DNA of 64,000 nucleotides, from NCBI GenBank assembly GCA_031285565.1, contig JAITVY010000077.1:1-64000 (forward strand). The letters are read 5' to 3'. The position numbers and the translations under genes are program-made. This DNA is from Tannerella sp. (GTDB lineage: Bacteria > Bacteroidota > Bacteroidia > Bacteroidales > Tannerellaceae). Numbering within the stretch: the stretch's first letter is position 1; the number at the start of each line of letters is the position of its first letter. Below the pieces are notes generated by a model. It was given only the letters and a program-made list of their open reading frames with translations. It was not told the origin of the DNA and searched no databases. Of the stretch, positions 27,584 through 36,782 are shown piece after piece.

Positions 27584-29146
27584 ATGGCTGGAGTTAGTAA
27601 TCCCAATTCTGCACGTCAAAAAATGATCAATTTGATGTACTTGGTGTTCATCGCGATGATGGCGATGCAAATACCCAAGGAAGTCATTGACAGTTTCGAA
27701 TTGGTTGAAGGTAGCCTACAAAAAACAATTGATGATGCAGCTCGCCGTAACGAGTTCATAATGGACCAGCTGGATTCCTACCGCAAAGAAAATGAATCAA
27801 AAGCCGGAGATTGGTATAATTATGGCGTTACTGTAAAGGAACAATCGGATAGCTTATATAATTATATTGAAGATCTGAAACTTCAGATCGTAAAAGAGGC
27901 GGATGGAAAAGACGGCACTCTTGACGATGTTAAGAAAAAAGAACATTTAGATGCGGCATCCGTTGTAATGTTGAATCCGGTAACTAAAAAAGGCAAGAAA
28001 TTACGCGAAGAAGTTGAAGGATATAGAGACGAATTGATTCGGTTGGTACAGGATTCGGTTCAGGAACAAATGATATATACCCTTTTAAATCTGGATATTC
28101 CGAAAGGAAACAAACTAGCATCCAAAAACTGGGAAACAGCAATGTTCGAGAAAATGCCTGTGGCTGCAGCTTTGACGCTTTTAACAAAATTACAAGGTGA
28201 TGTCCGGAATGTAGAAGGAGAAGCCCTCTCATCATTATTAAGAAGCATAGATGTAGGTGATTACCGTGTAAATGATATTCGGGCGATGGTAATTCCGCAA
28301 AGTCAGATTGTGATGCGTGGAACCCCCTACCGGGCACAAATTGTATTAGCTGCTGTAGATTCAACGAAGAAACCCGATATTTTCATCGGAGGGAAAAAAC
28401 TGGAATCAGAAAACGGAACATATGTCGGAGGTGCTGGAGCGATTGGTTCACAATCATTCTCCGGATATATTGAACTACCTCAATCGGATGGAGCACCTAA
28501 GAAATATCCTTTTTCAGAAACATATTATGTAACCGAACAAACGGCAACCATTGCTCCGACTATGATGAATGTGCTATACGAAAGTATAGATAACGATATA
28601 GAAATAGCAATTCCCGGTGTACCCAGCGGTAGTGTAAGAGCATCTATTTCTGCCGGTACAATGACTCAGAAAGCCGGAAATGTCTGGACAGCCCGACCAC
28701 CTGCCAACTCTACTACAGTTAGTGTTACACTGACAGCAAATGTAGCCGGAGGAAGTCCGATTTCAATGACAAAAGAATTTCGTGTTCGCCCGTTACCTCC
28801 TCCAATGCCTTATATAGCCTATCGGGATGCTTCGGGAACGCTACGTAAATTTACAGGGGGAACCATCGCTAAACGCAGCTTAATAGAAGCAGAAGGTGTT
28901 ATGGCTGCAATCGATGATGGTATTCTGGATATCCAGTTTGGTGTAACCGGATTTGAATTAACATTCTATGATTCGATGGGGAATGCTATTCCTGAAATCT
29001 CACAAAGCGGCAAATTTACCGACCGACAGAAAGAAATGATTCGTAACTTAGCGCGTGGAAAACGTTTTTACATCACACGTGGGAAAGCTACCGGACCGAG
29101 CGGGAAATCCGAAAACCTAACAACCATTGAAGTCATAGTGAATTAA
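27584..29146 (+). CDS. porM: T9SS motor/shaft protein PorM (GldM)
   Basis: The 520-residue protein begins MAGVSNPNSARQKMINLMYL and has a single membrane helix (MINLMYLVFIAMMAMQIP), as in GldM. The rest is periplasmic. A helical D1 region (about 40-215; LVEGSLQKTIDDAARRNEFI) is followed by beta-rich domains (about 225 on; IVMRGTPYRAQIVLAAVDST, YYVTEQTATIAPTMMNVLYE, VRPLPPPMPYIAYRD). The dimeric shaft of PorM crosses the periplasm and contacts the PorKN ring. Length matches the family's usual 510-520 residues. It is 59 bases after porL and 21 before porN. Confidence 0.95.
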   Translation: MAGVSNPNSARQKMINLMYLVFIAMMAMQIPKEVIDSFELVEGSLQKTIDDAARRNEFIMDQLDSYRKENESKAGDWYNYGVTVKEQSDSLYNYIEDLKLQIVKEADGKDGTLDDVKKKEHLDAASVVMLNPVTKKGKKLREEVEGYRDELIRLVQDSVQEQMIYTLLNLDIPKGNKLASKNWETAMFEKMPVAAALTLLTKLQGDVRNVEGEALSSLLRSIDVGDYRVNDIRAMVIPQSQIVMRGTPYRAQIVLAAVDSTKKPDIFIGGKKLESENGTYVGGAGAIGSQSFSGYIELPQSDGAPKKYPFSETYYVTEQTATIAPTMMNVLYESIDNDIEIAIPGVPSGSVRASISAGTMTQKAGNVWTARPPANSTTVSVTLTANVAGGSPISMTKEFRVRPLPPPMPYIAYRDASGTLRKFTGGTIAKRSLIEAEGVMAAIDDGILDIQFGVTGFELTFYDSMGNAIPEISQSGKFTDRQKEMIRNLARGKRFYITRGKATGPSGKSENLTTIEVIVN

Positions 29147-29167
29147 GAATATTGAAATAAATAAAAT

Positions 29168-30250
29168 ATGAAGCGCTTATATTTTGTATTAGTTTTACTT
29201 TTTGTTGGGATAACACTTGTGCAGGCACAGGAAGAAGAACGTCGTACCCCACAGGTAAGAAAGGGTAGCCGTGACCAACAGGCAAATGAGAATGCGAGCG
29301 GTTTACCGGAACTGACTGTTCGGGCACAAAATATGAACGAACAATTAACGCGCGATATCGACAATGCACGATGGATGCGTACCATCTATCGTGAAATAGA
29401 TATGCTGACCGAAAAAAATGCCCCCTTATATTATCCGGTGACTCCCGTAAATGGCTCCATGAATCTTTTTACAACTATTTTTCAGTTAGCCGCCGAAGGG
29501 AAATTACCTTTATACAGATATGTAGATGGATATGAAGCTTTCGACGAAGATCATCTGTTAAATTTCAAAGAAGACATATTGGATCGTTTTGAAATATATT
29601 ATGACGAAATCCGGGGACGCAGTGGGGAAGAACGGTATGTTATCAGTGAAAGTGATATCCCATCTGCCGAAGTGAAAGCATTTTATATAAAAGAAGCCTG
29701 GTATTTCGATCAAAACAACTCGTTATACGATGTGAAAATTATGGCTATTTGCCCCATTATTACCCGGTCTATGGATTTCGGCGATCAGACTACACCCATG
29801 TTCTGGCTCCCCTACGAATCTGTTCGCCCTTATGTATCAAGCAGCTATATCATGACATCCAATCTTAATAATGCCCGTACATTTACGATGGATGACTATT
29901 TTCGCCGACGAATGTTTGATGGAGAAATCATTAAAACAGAGAATTTACTGAATTTGCCTCTACAAGCTTATATTCCGACGCCGGATTCTATGAAAAGCGA
30001 GCAGGAAAAAATAGAACAACAACTGGTTGACTTCAACAAGTCATTATGGTTCCAACCTGATACAACACAAGTTGCAACAACAGACAAAAAAGAAGCAAAG
30101 AAATCTGCAAGTACGGGTCGTGCAAAGCAAGAAAAAGTACAAAAGGACAAATCGTCCACTAAATCTTCAGGTTCTTCTAAAACACCAAAAACCAAAGCGC
30201 CGAAAACCGAACGCTCTGCTCCGACACGTAGTGTTCGTCGTGGAGGATGA
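29168..30250 (+). CDS. porN: T9SS ring protein PorN (GldN)
   Basis: The 360-residue exported protein has a signal peptide (to VQAQ). The GldN core follows: WMRTIYREIDMLTEKNAPLY, YYPVTPVNGSMNLFTTIFQL, YEAFDEDHLLNFKEDILDRF, SDIPSAEVKAFYIKEAWYFD, and ICPIITRSMDFGDQTTPMFW. From about residue 300 there is a long lysine/serine-rich low-complexity tail (KSASTGRAKQEKVQKDKSST ... SVRRGG). PorN assembles with PorK into the periplasmic ring of the T9SS. It closes the porPKLMN operon. The basic tail may contact the outer-membrane inner leaflet or peptidoglycan, which is inference. Confidence 0.94.
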   Translation: MKRLYFVLVLLFVGITLVQAQEEERRTPQVRKGSRDQQANENASGLPELTVRAQNMNEQLTRDIDNARWMRTIYREIDMLTEKNAPLYYPVTPVNGSMNLFTTIFQLAAEGKLPLYRYVDGYEAFDEDHLLNFKEDILDRFEIYYDEIRGRSGEERYVISESDIPSAEVKAFYIKEAWYFDQNNSLYDVKIMAICPIITRSMDFGDQTTPMFWLPYESVRPYVSSSYIMTSNLNNARTFTMDDYFRRRMFDGEIIKTENLLNLPLQAYIPTPDSMKSEQEKIEQQLVDFNKSLWFQPDTTQVATTDKKEAKKSASTGRAKQEKVQKDKSSTKSSGSSKTPKTKAPKTERSAPTRSVRRGG

Positions 30251-30277
30251 TCAATCCGCCCTTTTGACGACTGATAA

Positions 30278-31453
30278 ATGAAAAAAATCGGTAAGTTTCT
30301 AAAGAATATACTTTTGATAATAGCCGGGATGATTATTCTGGCTATTATTGCTATATATATCAGCGGTCATGGTTATGTAATCACTGCTATCCAAAAAACA
30401 ATCCTGAAAGGATATACGACAACCAATATCGATGATCATCCGGACTTCAAAAATCATGTGATCCATGCCGGGAACCCACAACTCTGGCCCTTACATGAAA
30501 AATACAATCAGATACAACTGACGGATACACTCCGGAACGAATTGGAAACATTCCAAACAATCGGTTTTGCCATCATTCAAGACGGGAAATTATTGTATGA
30601 GGAATACTGGGATAATTACTCTGATGAAAGTCTGACCAATTCATTCTCCATGGCAAAATCGGTTACTACTTTCCTATTAGGCAAAGCGATTGAAGAAGGA
30701 TATATCAAAAGTCTGCATCAACCCATCACCGATTTCATTCCCGAATTTCAAAATGATTCCTTAGGAAAATTATGTACTGTCGGCGACTTATCGGCAATGA
30801 CTTCCGGATTTGACTGGAGCGAAGAATATTACACGCCGTTTAATCCGACTACTGAAGCATATTTTGGCAAGGATATTGAGAAAATGCTACTTAAACGCAA
30901 ATTTTCGCATCAACCGGGTGGAAAATTCAAATATTCTTCTGCCGATACACAACTATTAGCCATTGTCCTGAAACGTGCTACCAGAAAAAATCTGGCAGAT
31001 TACCTTTCCGAAAAGTTCTGGACACCTATGGGTATGGAGCATGACGCTTTATGGTCAATAAGTGGTGGGATTGAAAAATCCTTTTGCTGCATACATAGTA
31101 ATATTCGCGACTTCGCCCGCCTGGGCCAGCTTTTATTGCAAGAAGGAAACTGGAACGGCACGCAATTATTGGATACAGCATTTGTCAAACAAATGGTTAC
31201 TCCTAATTACAAAGCCTTTGATGCAAACGAGCCGAAAAAATACGGATATTCAATCTGGACAGACGAAAACCATCAACCGGCTTTCTACGGTATGATGGGA
31301 CATTTAGGCCAACGAATCATTATCATTCCTGAATATAATACGGTTATCGTCCGGTTAGGAAAAATGAAAGACAAGCGCTCTTTAGGAAAAGGCCATTTAG
31401 ATACCGACACATATTATTTTGTTGACGAAGTAGTCAAGATGCTAAAGAAATAG
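30278..31453 (+). CDS. Membrane-anchored class C beta-lactamase-like serine hydrolase
   Basis: The 391-residue protein has an N-terminal membrane segment (about residues 9-30, LLIIAGMIILAIIAIYISG) and a serine beta-lactamase-like domain. The nucleophile motif SxxK appears as SMAKS (in TNSFSMAKSVTTFLLG). The Tyr motif appears as YSS (GGKFKYSSADTQLLAIVLKR), and GHLGQRIIIIPEYN corresponds to the third motif region. It may be an esterase or DD-peptidase-like enzyme acting in the periplasm; substrate is unknown. It starts 27 bases after porN, so it may be read through from the T9SS operon, but it is not a known T9SS component. Confidence 0.87.
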   Translation: MKKIGKFLKNILLIIAGMIILAIIAIYISGHGYVITAIQKTILKGYTTTNIDDHPDFKNHVIHAGNPQLWPLHEKYNQIQLTDTLRNELETFQTIGFAIIQDGKLLYEEYWDNYSDESLTNSFSMAKSVTTFLLGKAIEEGYIKSLHQPITDFIPEFQNDSLGKLCTVGDLSAMTSGFDWSEEYYTPFNPTTEAYFGKDIEKMLLKRKFSHQPGGKFKYSSADTQLLAIVLKRATRKNLADYLSEKFWTPMGMEHDALWSISGGIEKSFCCIHSNIRDFARLGQLLLQEGNWNGTQLLDTAFVKQMVTPNYKAFDANEPKKYGYSIWTDENHQPAFYGMMGHLGQRIIIIPEYNTVIVRLGKMKDKRSLGKGHLDTDTYYFVDEVVKMLKK

Positions 31454-31556
31454 CAAATTAACCTGATTGCATTTGCAAAAAGAAGGTTGATTTAGCACGG
31501 TATAGATTAAAAAATTAATTTCATAAAATTCAAAACGGTTTTTAAATAGATTTTTA

Positions 31557-31564
31557 TATTTTTG
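31557..31564 (+). promoter_or_regulatory. -7 box of the M48 protease gene
   Basis: TATTTTTG matches TAnnTTTG and lies 31 bases upstream of the start codon. Confidence 0.6.
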
Positions 31565-31595
31565 TACTTGCATATTAAACTAAAGCAATAGAACT

Positions 31596-32378
31596 ATGAA
31601 GAAAATTATCTTACTTTTCGCACTAATAATCGGAGTTTCCACTACTCAGGCTCAGATCAAAATAGGCGGAAAAAAAATTGATGTCAATAAAGCAGAGAAA
31701 GCTGTAAAAGATGTAGCTTCTGCTGTTACACTCAGTGATGCTGATATCATTACATTATGCAGGGAGTCAGTAGAATGGATGGATGCAAACAATCCGGTTC
31801 TAGATGAATCAACCGAATATGGAGAACGGTTAGCCCGTCTGACCGAGAATTTAAAAGAAGTAAACGGACTGCCGCTAAACTTCAAAGTATATCATGTAAT
31901 TGATATAAATGCATTTGCATGTGGAGATGGAAGCATTCGTGTATTTAGTGCTTTAATGGATTTGATGGATGACGATGAACTGATGGCTATCATCGGTCAC
32001 GAAATTGGCCATGTCGCACATACAGATGTGAAAGATGCTATGAAAAATGCATATCTTACATCTGCAGCAATTAATGCTGCCGGAGCTGCAAGCGAAACAG
32101 TCAGTGCATTATCAGAAACACAATTAGGAGACTTAACAAAATCGTTTATGGGTGCTCAATTCTCACAAAAACAAGAATTTGCAGCCGATGATTATGGATT
32201 TAAAACATGTGTCGAAAACGGTTTCAGCCCTTATGGAATGGCAAATTCTTTGCAGAAATTGGTAGACCTTTCCCAGGGAGCAGAGGCTTCAAAAATTCAA
32301 AAAATGTTTTCTTCACATCCGGACAGCGAAAAACGCTCAAAACGAATGAAAGAAAAAGCTGATAATTATAAAAAATAA
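31596..32378 (+). CDS. M48 family metalloprotease
   Basis: The 260-residue exported protein has a signal peptide (to TQAQ). It carries the zinc-binding HExxH motif as GHEIGHVAHTDV near residue 134, and a downstream QEFAADDYGFK that supplies the third ligand region. MFSSHPDSEKRSKRM is the usual C-terminal M48 signature. It resembles the periplasmic Ste24/BepA-like stand-alone M48 domain, probably involved in quality control of envelope proteins. It has its own promoter and a strong terminator, so it is monocistronic. Confidence 0.9.
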   Translation: MKKIILLFALIIGVSTTQAQIKIGGKKIDVNKAEKAVKDVASAVTLSDADIITLCRESVEWMDANNPVLDESTEYGERLARLTENLKEVNGLPLNFKVYHVIDINAFACGDGSIRVFSALMDLMDDDELMAIIGHEIGHVAHTDVKDAMKNAYLTSAAINAAGAASETVSALSETQLGDLTKSFMGAQFSQKQEFAADDYGFKTCVENGFSPYGMANSLQKLVDLSQGAEASKIQKMFSSHPDSEKRSKRMKEKADNYKK

Positions 32379-32395
32379 TAAGATAATATATCTTG

Positions 32396-32435
32396 AAAAA
32401 AGCGGCAATGAAGTAATAATCATTGCCGCTTTTTT
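32396..32435. terminator. Bidirectional terminator between M48 and the convergent gene
   Basis: AAAAAAGCGGCAATGA (32396-32411) pairs perfectly with 32420-32435 across an 8-base loop. The A/T ends give a U-tract in both directions. Confidence 0.88.
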
Positions 32436-32462
32436 TATATCGAATATTCCGCCTTCTCTCCC

Positions 32463-33077
32463 CTACCACACAGTAGAACTTGAAAAGATATACACTCTGC
32501 CATCGGATTGTGCGCGAAACTCAATAATCATCTGGGCTTCTTCGGTTGAACCTTGCCGGGTCTCCAACAAGAAATCCTTACTTTCAATTTCATATTCATG
32601 ACTAACATAAAGCGGTTCTTTGCTACAATTTATTTGATAAGAAGAAACACATTGAAACTCTGTTCCCTTTTTTGCAAAAAGTCCTTTTTGTTCTATTAGA
32701 CCTATCGCTTCCTCAATATTTGATGAAATCATTGAGAAGTCAACATCCTGAATTTTACATCCATTTCCGGGTAGAGGCACCAAACCGGCAAAGTTACTCT
32801 CGAAAGTCTCCCCCGACTCAAGAACGATTCCTTTGGAAGCAATCTTATCTTCACCAGGTTTAAAATAGTGTACAATAATATCACTAACCAATGTAGTATC
32901 ACCAGATAACAATTTTATAGCAGCTATTTCCGTATCCGCCCCAACATGTAGAACAATCATTTCTTTAATCCTATCCAACGATTCCTGATCAATAAAACCA
33001 TGTTCTTTTTCGCAAGCATAGCCATCAGTAGCAAACATCAGTACTACGAATAAAAAAATAAGTCTAACCATATTCAT
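32463..33077 (-). CDS. Unknown exported protein
   Basis: ATG 33077 (or 33071) gives MNMVRLIFLFVVLMFATDGY and then ACEKEHG, a signal peptide; the longer frame to 33107 adds no signal. The mature protein of about 185 residues has patterns such as IVLHVGADTEIAAIKLLSGD, DIIVHYFKPGEDKIASKGIV and MIIEFRAQSDGRVYIFSSS and looks beta-rich. I do not recognise a family. It lies between the M48 gene (convergent) and the PorE-like gene on the same strand, 45 bases after the latter's stop, so it may be cotranscribed with it. Confidence 0.6.
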   Translation of the reverse strand: MNMVRLIFLFVVLMFATDGYACEKEHGFIDQESLDRIKEMIVLHVGADTEIAAIKLLSGDTTLVSDIIVHYFKPGEDKIASKGIVLESGETFESNFAGLVPLPGNGCKIQDVDFSMISSNIEEAIGLIEQKGLFAKKGTEFQCVSSYQINCSKEPLYVSHEYEIESKDFLLETRQGSTEEAQMIIEFRAQSDGRVYIFSSSTVW

Positions 33078-33122
33078 GTCATATCTGTTTAGTCTGCCTC
33101 GGGACAATAAAAACAGCCAAGC

Positions 33123-35108
33123 CTACCGCAAATTATACTCCAATCCGGTAACCTGAAATTCCGTACGCCGGTTAAGCTGATCAGCAATCTCCTGCTGTTC
33201 GGGAGTAAGCGTCCCTACAAATTCCTCAGTCAACACCGTATCTTCCGGTAAGAACGGATATTTTTCCGCCAGCTTTTTGTGGATCACTTTGGGTACTAAT
33301 TTTCCATAACCCTTAGCCGTTAGCCGTTCGGAATCAATACCTGATTCAATCAGATAATCTACTACAGATTGTGCCCGGCGTTGTGCTAATCCTTCATTAT
33401 ATTTTTCAGATCCTTTACGGTCAGTATGTGCCCCAAGTTCAATGGTGACATTTGGGTTCTCATTCAGCACTTTAATTATTTGATCCAATGCCTCCTTTGA
33501 TTCGGGACGTAAAGTAGCTTTATCAAAGTCATAAAAGATATTTTCAACCACGACCGGCTTATCAATCGGTGAAAGGTAAAAATCCACATAATATGTCTCA
33601 TTACGTTCCTCCGGATCCGTTTTAAGTTCAAAATGCTGGTTCAGATATCCCGGTGCGCTTGCCATCATCACATAACTGATGTCGCGCTCCAGTTCAACCC
33701 TGTACGACCCGTCAGGCTTCACCGGAACTTTTACATTCAGCCCGTCTTTACCAACAATATGCACCATTGCGCCATCAATAACATATTCTTCTACGTCCGA
33801 AACATACCCTTCAATAAAAATAGTAACAGTAGGATATTCAAATGAATAAATATGATCCCAGCCCCGGCCGTCGTTCCGGTTGGATGAAAAGAACCCACTT
33901 TCTTTCTCGCCTTCGAATGTAATACCAAAATCATCGGCCATCGAATTAATAGGTACACCCATATTCTCGACATTCCACTTGCCAGTACTATCAAGCGTCG
34001 CTTTAAAAAGATCCAAACCTCCCATTCCCGGATGTCCGTTCGAGGCAAAATAAATAGTAGCAGAATCACGAACATAAGGAAACATTTCATCACCGCTTGT
34101 ATTAATCTCCGGCCCCAGATTTTCTAAACCACTAAAATCATTTCCACCAACCAGGCGTGTACGAAACAAATCTTTCCCCCCATATCCGCCTACTGCATCT
34201 GTTACAAAATATAAATACATTCCGTCAGGCGAAACTGCCGGATGAGCAAGCAATGTAACCGAATCTTTAATAATATTGACCCGTTGTCCTTTCCCCCAGG
34301 AGGCTCCACTACGACTCGAAACGTAGATTTCAGCAGTCCGGGGATCTGTTCCATCATACGAACAATAAGTATAGTACATTGTTTTCCCGTCTCTCGGGAA
34401 TGATGGTGTACCATGATCAAATTCAGTCGTAACCGGATCATCCACCTCTTCCGGTTTTTGCCAGACTCCATGTTCATTTTTCGTTGCAAGAAAAAGAGCA
34501 TTGTTCTTCATTCCCGTAATGCCACTGACCGAATCTTTATTTACAATTCCACGGGTGGAATTAAAATAAAGCTGATCATATTTACCCTTATCTCCATACA
34601 ACATCGGACAAAATTCACTACGTCGTGAATTAAAAATCTCCATTTTAGCCACTTTATATAGTGTCGGATTCTGATTCCTTAAAGGCGCCATCTCACTACC
34701 AATGATTCCGTTCCGGGCAATCATATTGCCTGAATCTAATTCCAGATACTGATTATAGTATTTAATCGCATCCGCATAACCACCATTCCGTTGATACATC
34801 TGTCCCAATCGCAAATACAAGGTACTGTCGGGATAATCATAACGAAGTGCATTCAGATAAGCGCTTGTTGCACGGGGTATATTATTAACCAAACGGTTAC
34901 AATCACCCATTCGATAGGCTATGTAGGAACGCAATTCTTTTTGGTCAGGTTTAGATTTCGTATATAATTTACGATAAATAGCAGCCGCTTCGTAATATTC
35001 GCCAAGCTCTTGTTTGGCAATCGCATCTTTTAATTTAGGCGTTTTACACGAAAACAACATACATGCAAGCATGCATCCGATTAAATATATAATACTATAC
35101 CGTTTCAT
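33123..35108 (-). CDS. porE: PorE-like TPR-propeller-OmpA lipoprotein
   Basis: ATG 35108 gives MKRYSIIYLIGCMLACMLFSC, a lipoprotein signal. About 661 residues follow this order: TPR repeats at about 25-150 (ELGEYYEAAAIYRKLY, ADAIKYYNQYLELD); a six-bladed PD40-type propeller at about 165-430 (GTPSFPRDGKTMYYTYCSYD, ISPDG-like and FFSSNRNDGRGWDHIYSF); a carboxypeptidase-like domain at about 435-510; and an OmpA C-terminal domain at about 525-655 (ENIFYDFDKATLRPESKEAL, TIELGAHTDRKGSEKYNEGL). This is the architecture of Porphyromonas gingivalis PorE, which links the T9SS to peptidoglycan. Many Bacteroidetes OmpA proteins share it, so orthology should be checked. Confidence 0.82.
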   Translation of the reverse strand: MKRYSIIYLIGCMLACMLFSCKTPKLKDAIAKQELGEYYEAAAIYRKLYTKSKPDQKELRSYIAYRMGDCNRLVNNIPRATSAYLNALRYDYPDSTLYLRLGQMYQRNGGYADAIKYYNQYLELDSGNMIARNGIIGSEMAPLRNQNPTLYKVAKMEIFNSRRSEFCPMLYGDKGKYDQLYFNSTRGIVNKDSVSGITGMKNNALFLATKNEHGVWQKPEEVDDPVTTEFDHGTPSFPRDGKTMYYTYCSYDGTDPRTAEIYVSSRSGASWGKGQRVNIIKDSVTLLAHPAVSPDGMYLYFVTDAVGGYGGKDLFRTRLVGGNDFSGLENLGPEINTSGDEMFPYVRDSATIYFASNGHPGMGGLDLFKATLDSTGKWNVENMGVPINSMADDFGITFEGEKESGFFSSNRNDGRGWDHIYSFEYPTVTIFIEGYVSDVEEYVIDGAMVHIVGKDGLNVKVPVKPDGSYRVELERDISYVMMASAPGYLNQHFELKTDPEERNETYYVDFYLSPIDKPVVVENIFYDFDKATLRPESKEALDQIIKVLNENPNVTIELGAHTDRKGSEKYNEGLAQRRAQSVVDYLIESGIDSERLTAKGYGKLVPKVIHKKLAEKYPFLPEDTVLTEEFVGTLTPEQQEIADQLNRRTEFQVTGLEYNLR

Positions 35109-35295
35109 AATTAATAAATAACGAAAAACCACACTTGTTATTGTCTTTCAGAACAATTCAAAATTCAGTCTGGTTCAAGACAAAACTCTTTCACCTCCCC
35201 TATTTCTGTTCTTCACTTTCATTTTCAATTTTCCACTTCGATTATGGCCGATTCCCACTTCGCTCCAATTGTTGCCAAGCAGCGAATGTTGTTTC

Positions 35296-35391
35296 AATTT
35301 TCAATTGAATATCCCTTTTACTTTTCTTCTTAAGTCCCTTTAGGGATTTAGGGTGTCTTTCTCCTTTTTACTAGCTTAGGGGTTAGCAGTT
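35296..35391 (-). repeat. Copy 1 of an intergenic repeat at the 3' end of queA
   Basis: Plus-strand pyrimidine-rich sequence holds AAGTCCCTTTAGGGATTTAG (35331-35350), a short CCCTTTAGGG hairpin, and then TAGCTTAGGGGTTAGC. A closely related stretch (CCCCTTCAGGGGTTAGGGG) lies after gdhA at 51985-52015. In both cases it directly follows the stop of a minus-strand gene. Confidence 0.5.
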
Positions 35392-36606
35392 CTAAAGCAA
35401 TAAAGAACTATCACCATAACTCAGAAACCGGAAATCATGATCCAGTGCATAATCATAAATCTTCTTCCACTCCCCTTTAACAAAAGCGGAGACCAACAAT
35501 AATAACGTACTTTGCGGTTGATGAAAATTGGTTACAATACCCCTGACAATCCGGAACGAATAACCTGGTACAATCATAATCTGAGTAGCCGTAACCAATT
35601 GATTAACCTGTTTCCGGTCAAGATAATCCAATATAGCCTGCAATGCCATTTCTGGTTCGGCATCCGGATTTACCTGATATGGTTCCCACTGTTTGACAAC
35701 AAGTTCCTCTTCATTTATTCCGGGATTACTCAATAGTTTTAATCCCATATAATAAAGACTTTCCAATGTGCGAACAGAAGTTGTGCCGACAGCAATCACA
35801 TTCCCTAAACGCTCAATGATCCGTTCGACTGTACTTCGCAATACAATAAACGATTCCGTATGCATCGAATGCTCGCCGATTGTTTCCGATTTTACAGGCT
35901 TAAATGTACCGGCCCCGACATGCAATGTAACCTCTTCGCATATAATACCTCTCCTGGTTAGTGCAGATAATACTTCAGGTGTAAAATGCAAACCGGCAGT
36001 AGGCGCTGCTACCGAACCTTTAATCTTAGAATATACCGTTTGATACGTTTGTAAATCGGTCTCTTCCGTCTCACGATGCAAGTAGGGTGGAATCGGCAAA
36101 ACACCTGCCGCTTCAAGAATCTCTGCAAATGTATAATCCGGATGATCCCATGAAAAAGTGATCAATACACTTTCTATACCTGTTTCTTTTTTTTCTGCCG
36201 TTAAAAGAACCTGTTCATCCTTTATTTTTACGGTTCGCTGTAATACATCCTCTTTCCACCGTTTCTGGTTACCAACCAGGCATTTCCATGTACATTGCTC
36301 CCGTTGCTGAAATACAAGCACATAATCCGAAGGCTCAACCGGTTCAAGGCAAAAAATCTCAATATGAGCACCCGTTGCTTTTTGAAACAACAAACGGGCA
36401 TGAATCACACGGGTATTATTAAAAACCAACAATGACCCTTCCGGTAAATAATCCGGTAATTGTTTAAAACAAGTTTCTTCTATAATTCCTTTTTCATAAA
36501 CCAGAAGTTTAGAAGCATCACGTTCGGTTAATGGATATTTTGCGATCCGTTCATCCGGTAATGGATAATTATATGCAGCAATTTGAATTTCCTGAGGTGT
36601 TTCCAT
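35392..36606 (-). CDS. queA: S-adenosylmethionine:tRNA ribosyltransferase-isomerase
   Basis: The 404-residue protein matches QueA, which transfers and isomerises the ribosyl part of SAM onto preQ1-tRNA in queuosine synthesis. Family motifs are IAKYPLTERDASKLLVYEKG, VFNNTRVIHARLLFQKATGA, HYPDY/TFAEILEAAG-like VLPIPPYLHRETEETD, GSVAAPTAGLHFTPEVLSAL, HVGAGTFKPV and IVTNFHQPQSTLLLLVSAF. Length is longer than the E. coli protein (356) because of inserts common in Bacteroidetes. Its -7 box lies only about 8 bases before the start codon, implying a nearly leaderless mRNA. Confidence 0.95.
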   Translation of the reverse strand: METPQEIQIAAYNYPLPDERIAKYPLTERDASKLLVYEKGIIEETCFKQLPDYLPEGSLLVFNNTRVIHARLLFQKATGAHIEIFCLEPVEPSDYVLVFQQREQCTWKCLVGNQKRWKEDVLQRTVKIKDEQVLLTAEKKETGIESVLITFSWDHPDYTFAEILEAAGVLPIPPYLHRETEETDLQTYQTVYSKIKGSVAAPTAGLHFTPEVLSALTRRGIICEEVTLHVGAGTFKPVKSETIGEHSMHTESFIVLRSTVERIIERLGNVIAVGTTSVRTLESLYYMGLKLLSNPGINEEELVVKQWEPYQVNPDAEPEMALQAILDYLDRKQVNQLVTATQIMIVPGYSFRIVRGIVTNFHQPQSTLLLLVSAFVKGEWKKIYDYALDHDFRFLSYGDSSLLL

Positions 36607-36613
36607 CTTGCTG

Positions 36614-36621
36614 CAAAAATA
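36614..36621 (-). promoter_or_regulatory. -7 box of queA
   Basis: Minus-strand TATTTTTG, followed by C, matches TAnnTTTG. With a start about six bases downstream, the transcript would begin within a few bases of the ATG. Confidence 0.6.
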
Positions 36622-36748
36622 CGGAATTTAAACCAGAAAAATAGCTTCATCATATTCAATAAACAGTAAAGCCAGAGAGCAAAAGCATACAATGCAAATA
36701 AATGTCAACAAGTGCATCTTATTATAAAAACCAAAAACAAACAATGAT

Positions 36749-36782
36749 CTCGGACACACCTCGGACACACTACGGACACACC
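36749..36782. repeat. Three tandem copies of CGGACACAC
   Basis: The units CTCGGACACAC, CTCGGACACAC and TACGGACACAC lie head to tail with an 11-base period, one helical turn, between the divergent queA and Smr genes. They may be a protein-binding array; nothing else supports a function. Confidence 0.5.

Noticed and set aside
30278..31453. Serine hydrolase as a T9SS component or a beta-lactamase resistance gene
   Set aside because: It follows porN, but no T9SS role is known for this family, and SxxK/YxS motifs alone do not show beta-lactam hydrolysis.
36749..36782. Possible CRISPR remnant
   Set aside because: Units of 11 bp without spacers are too short and no cas gene is present.
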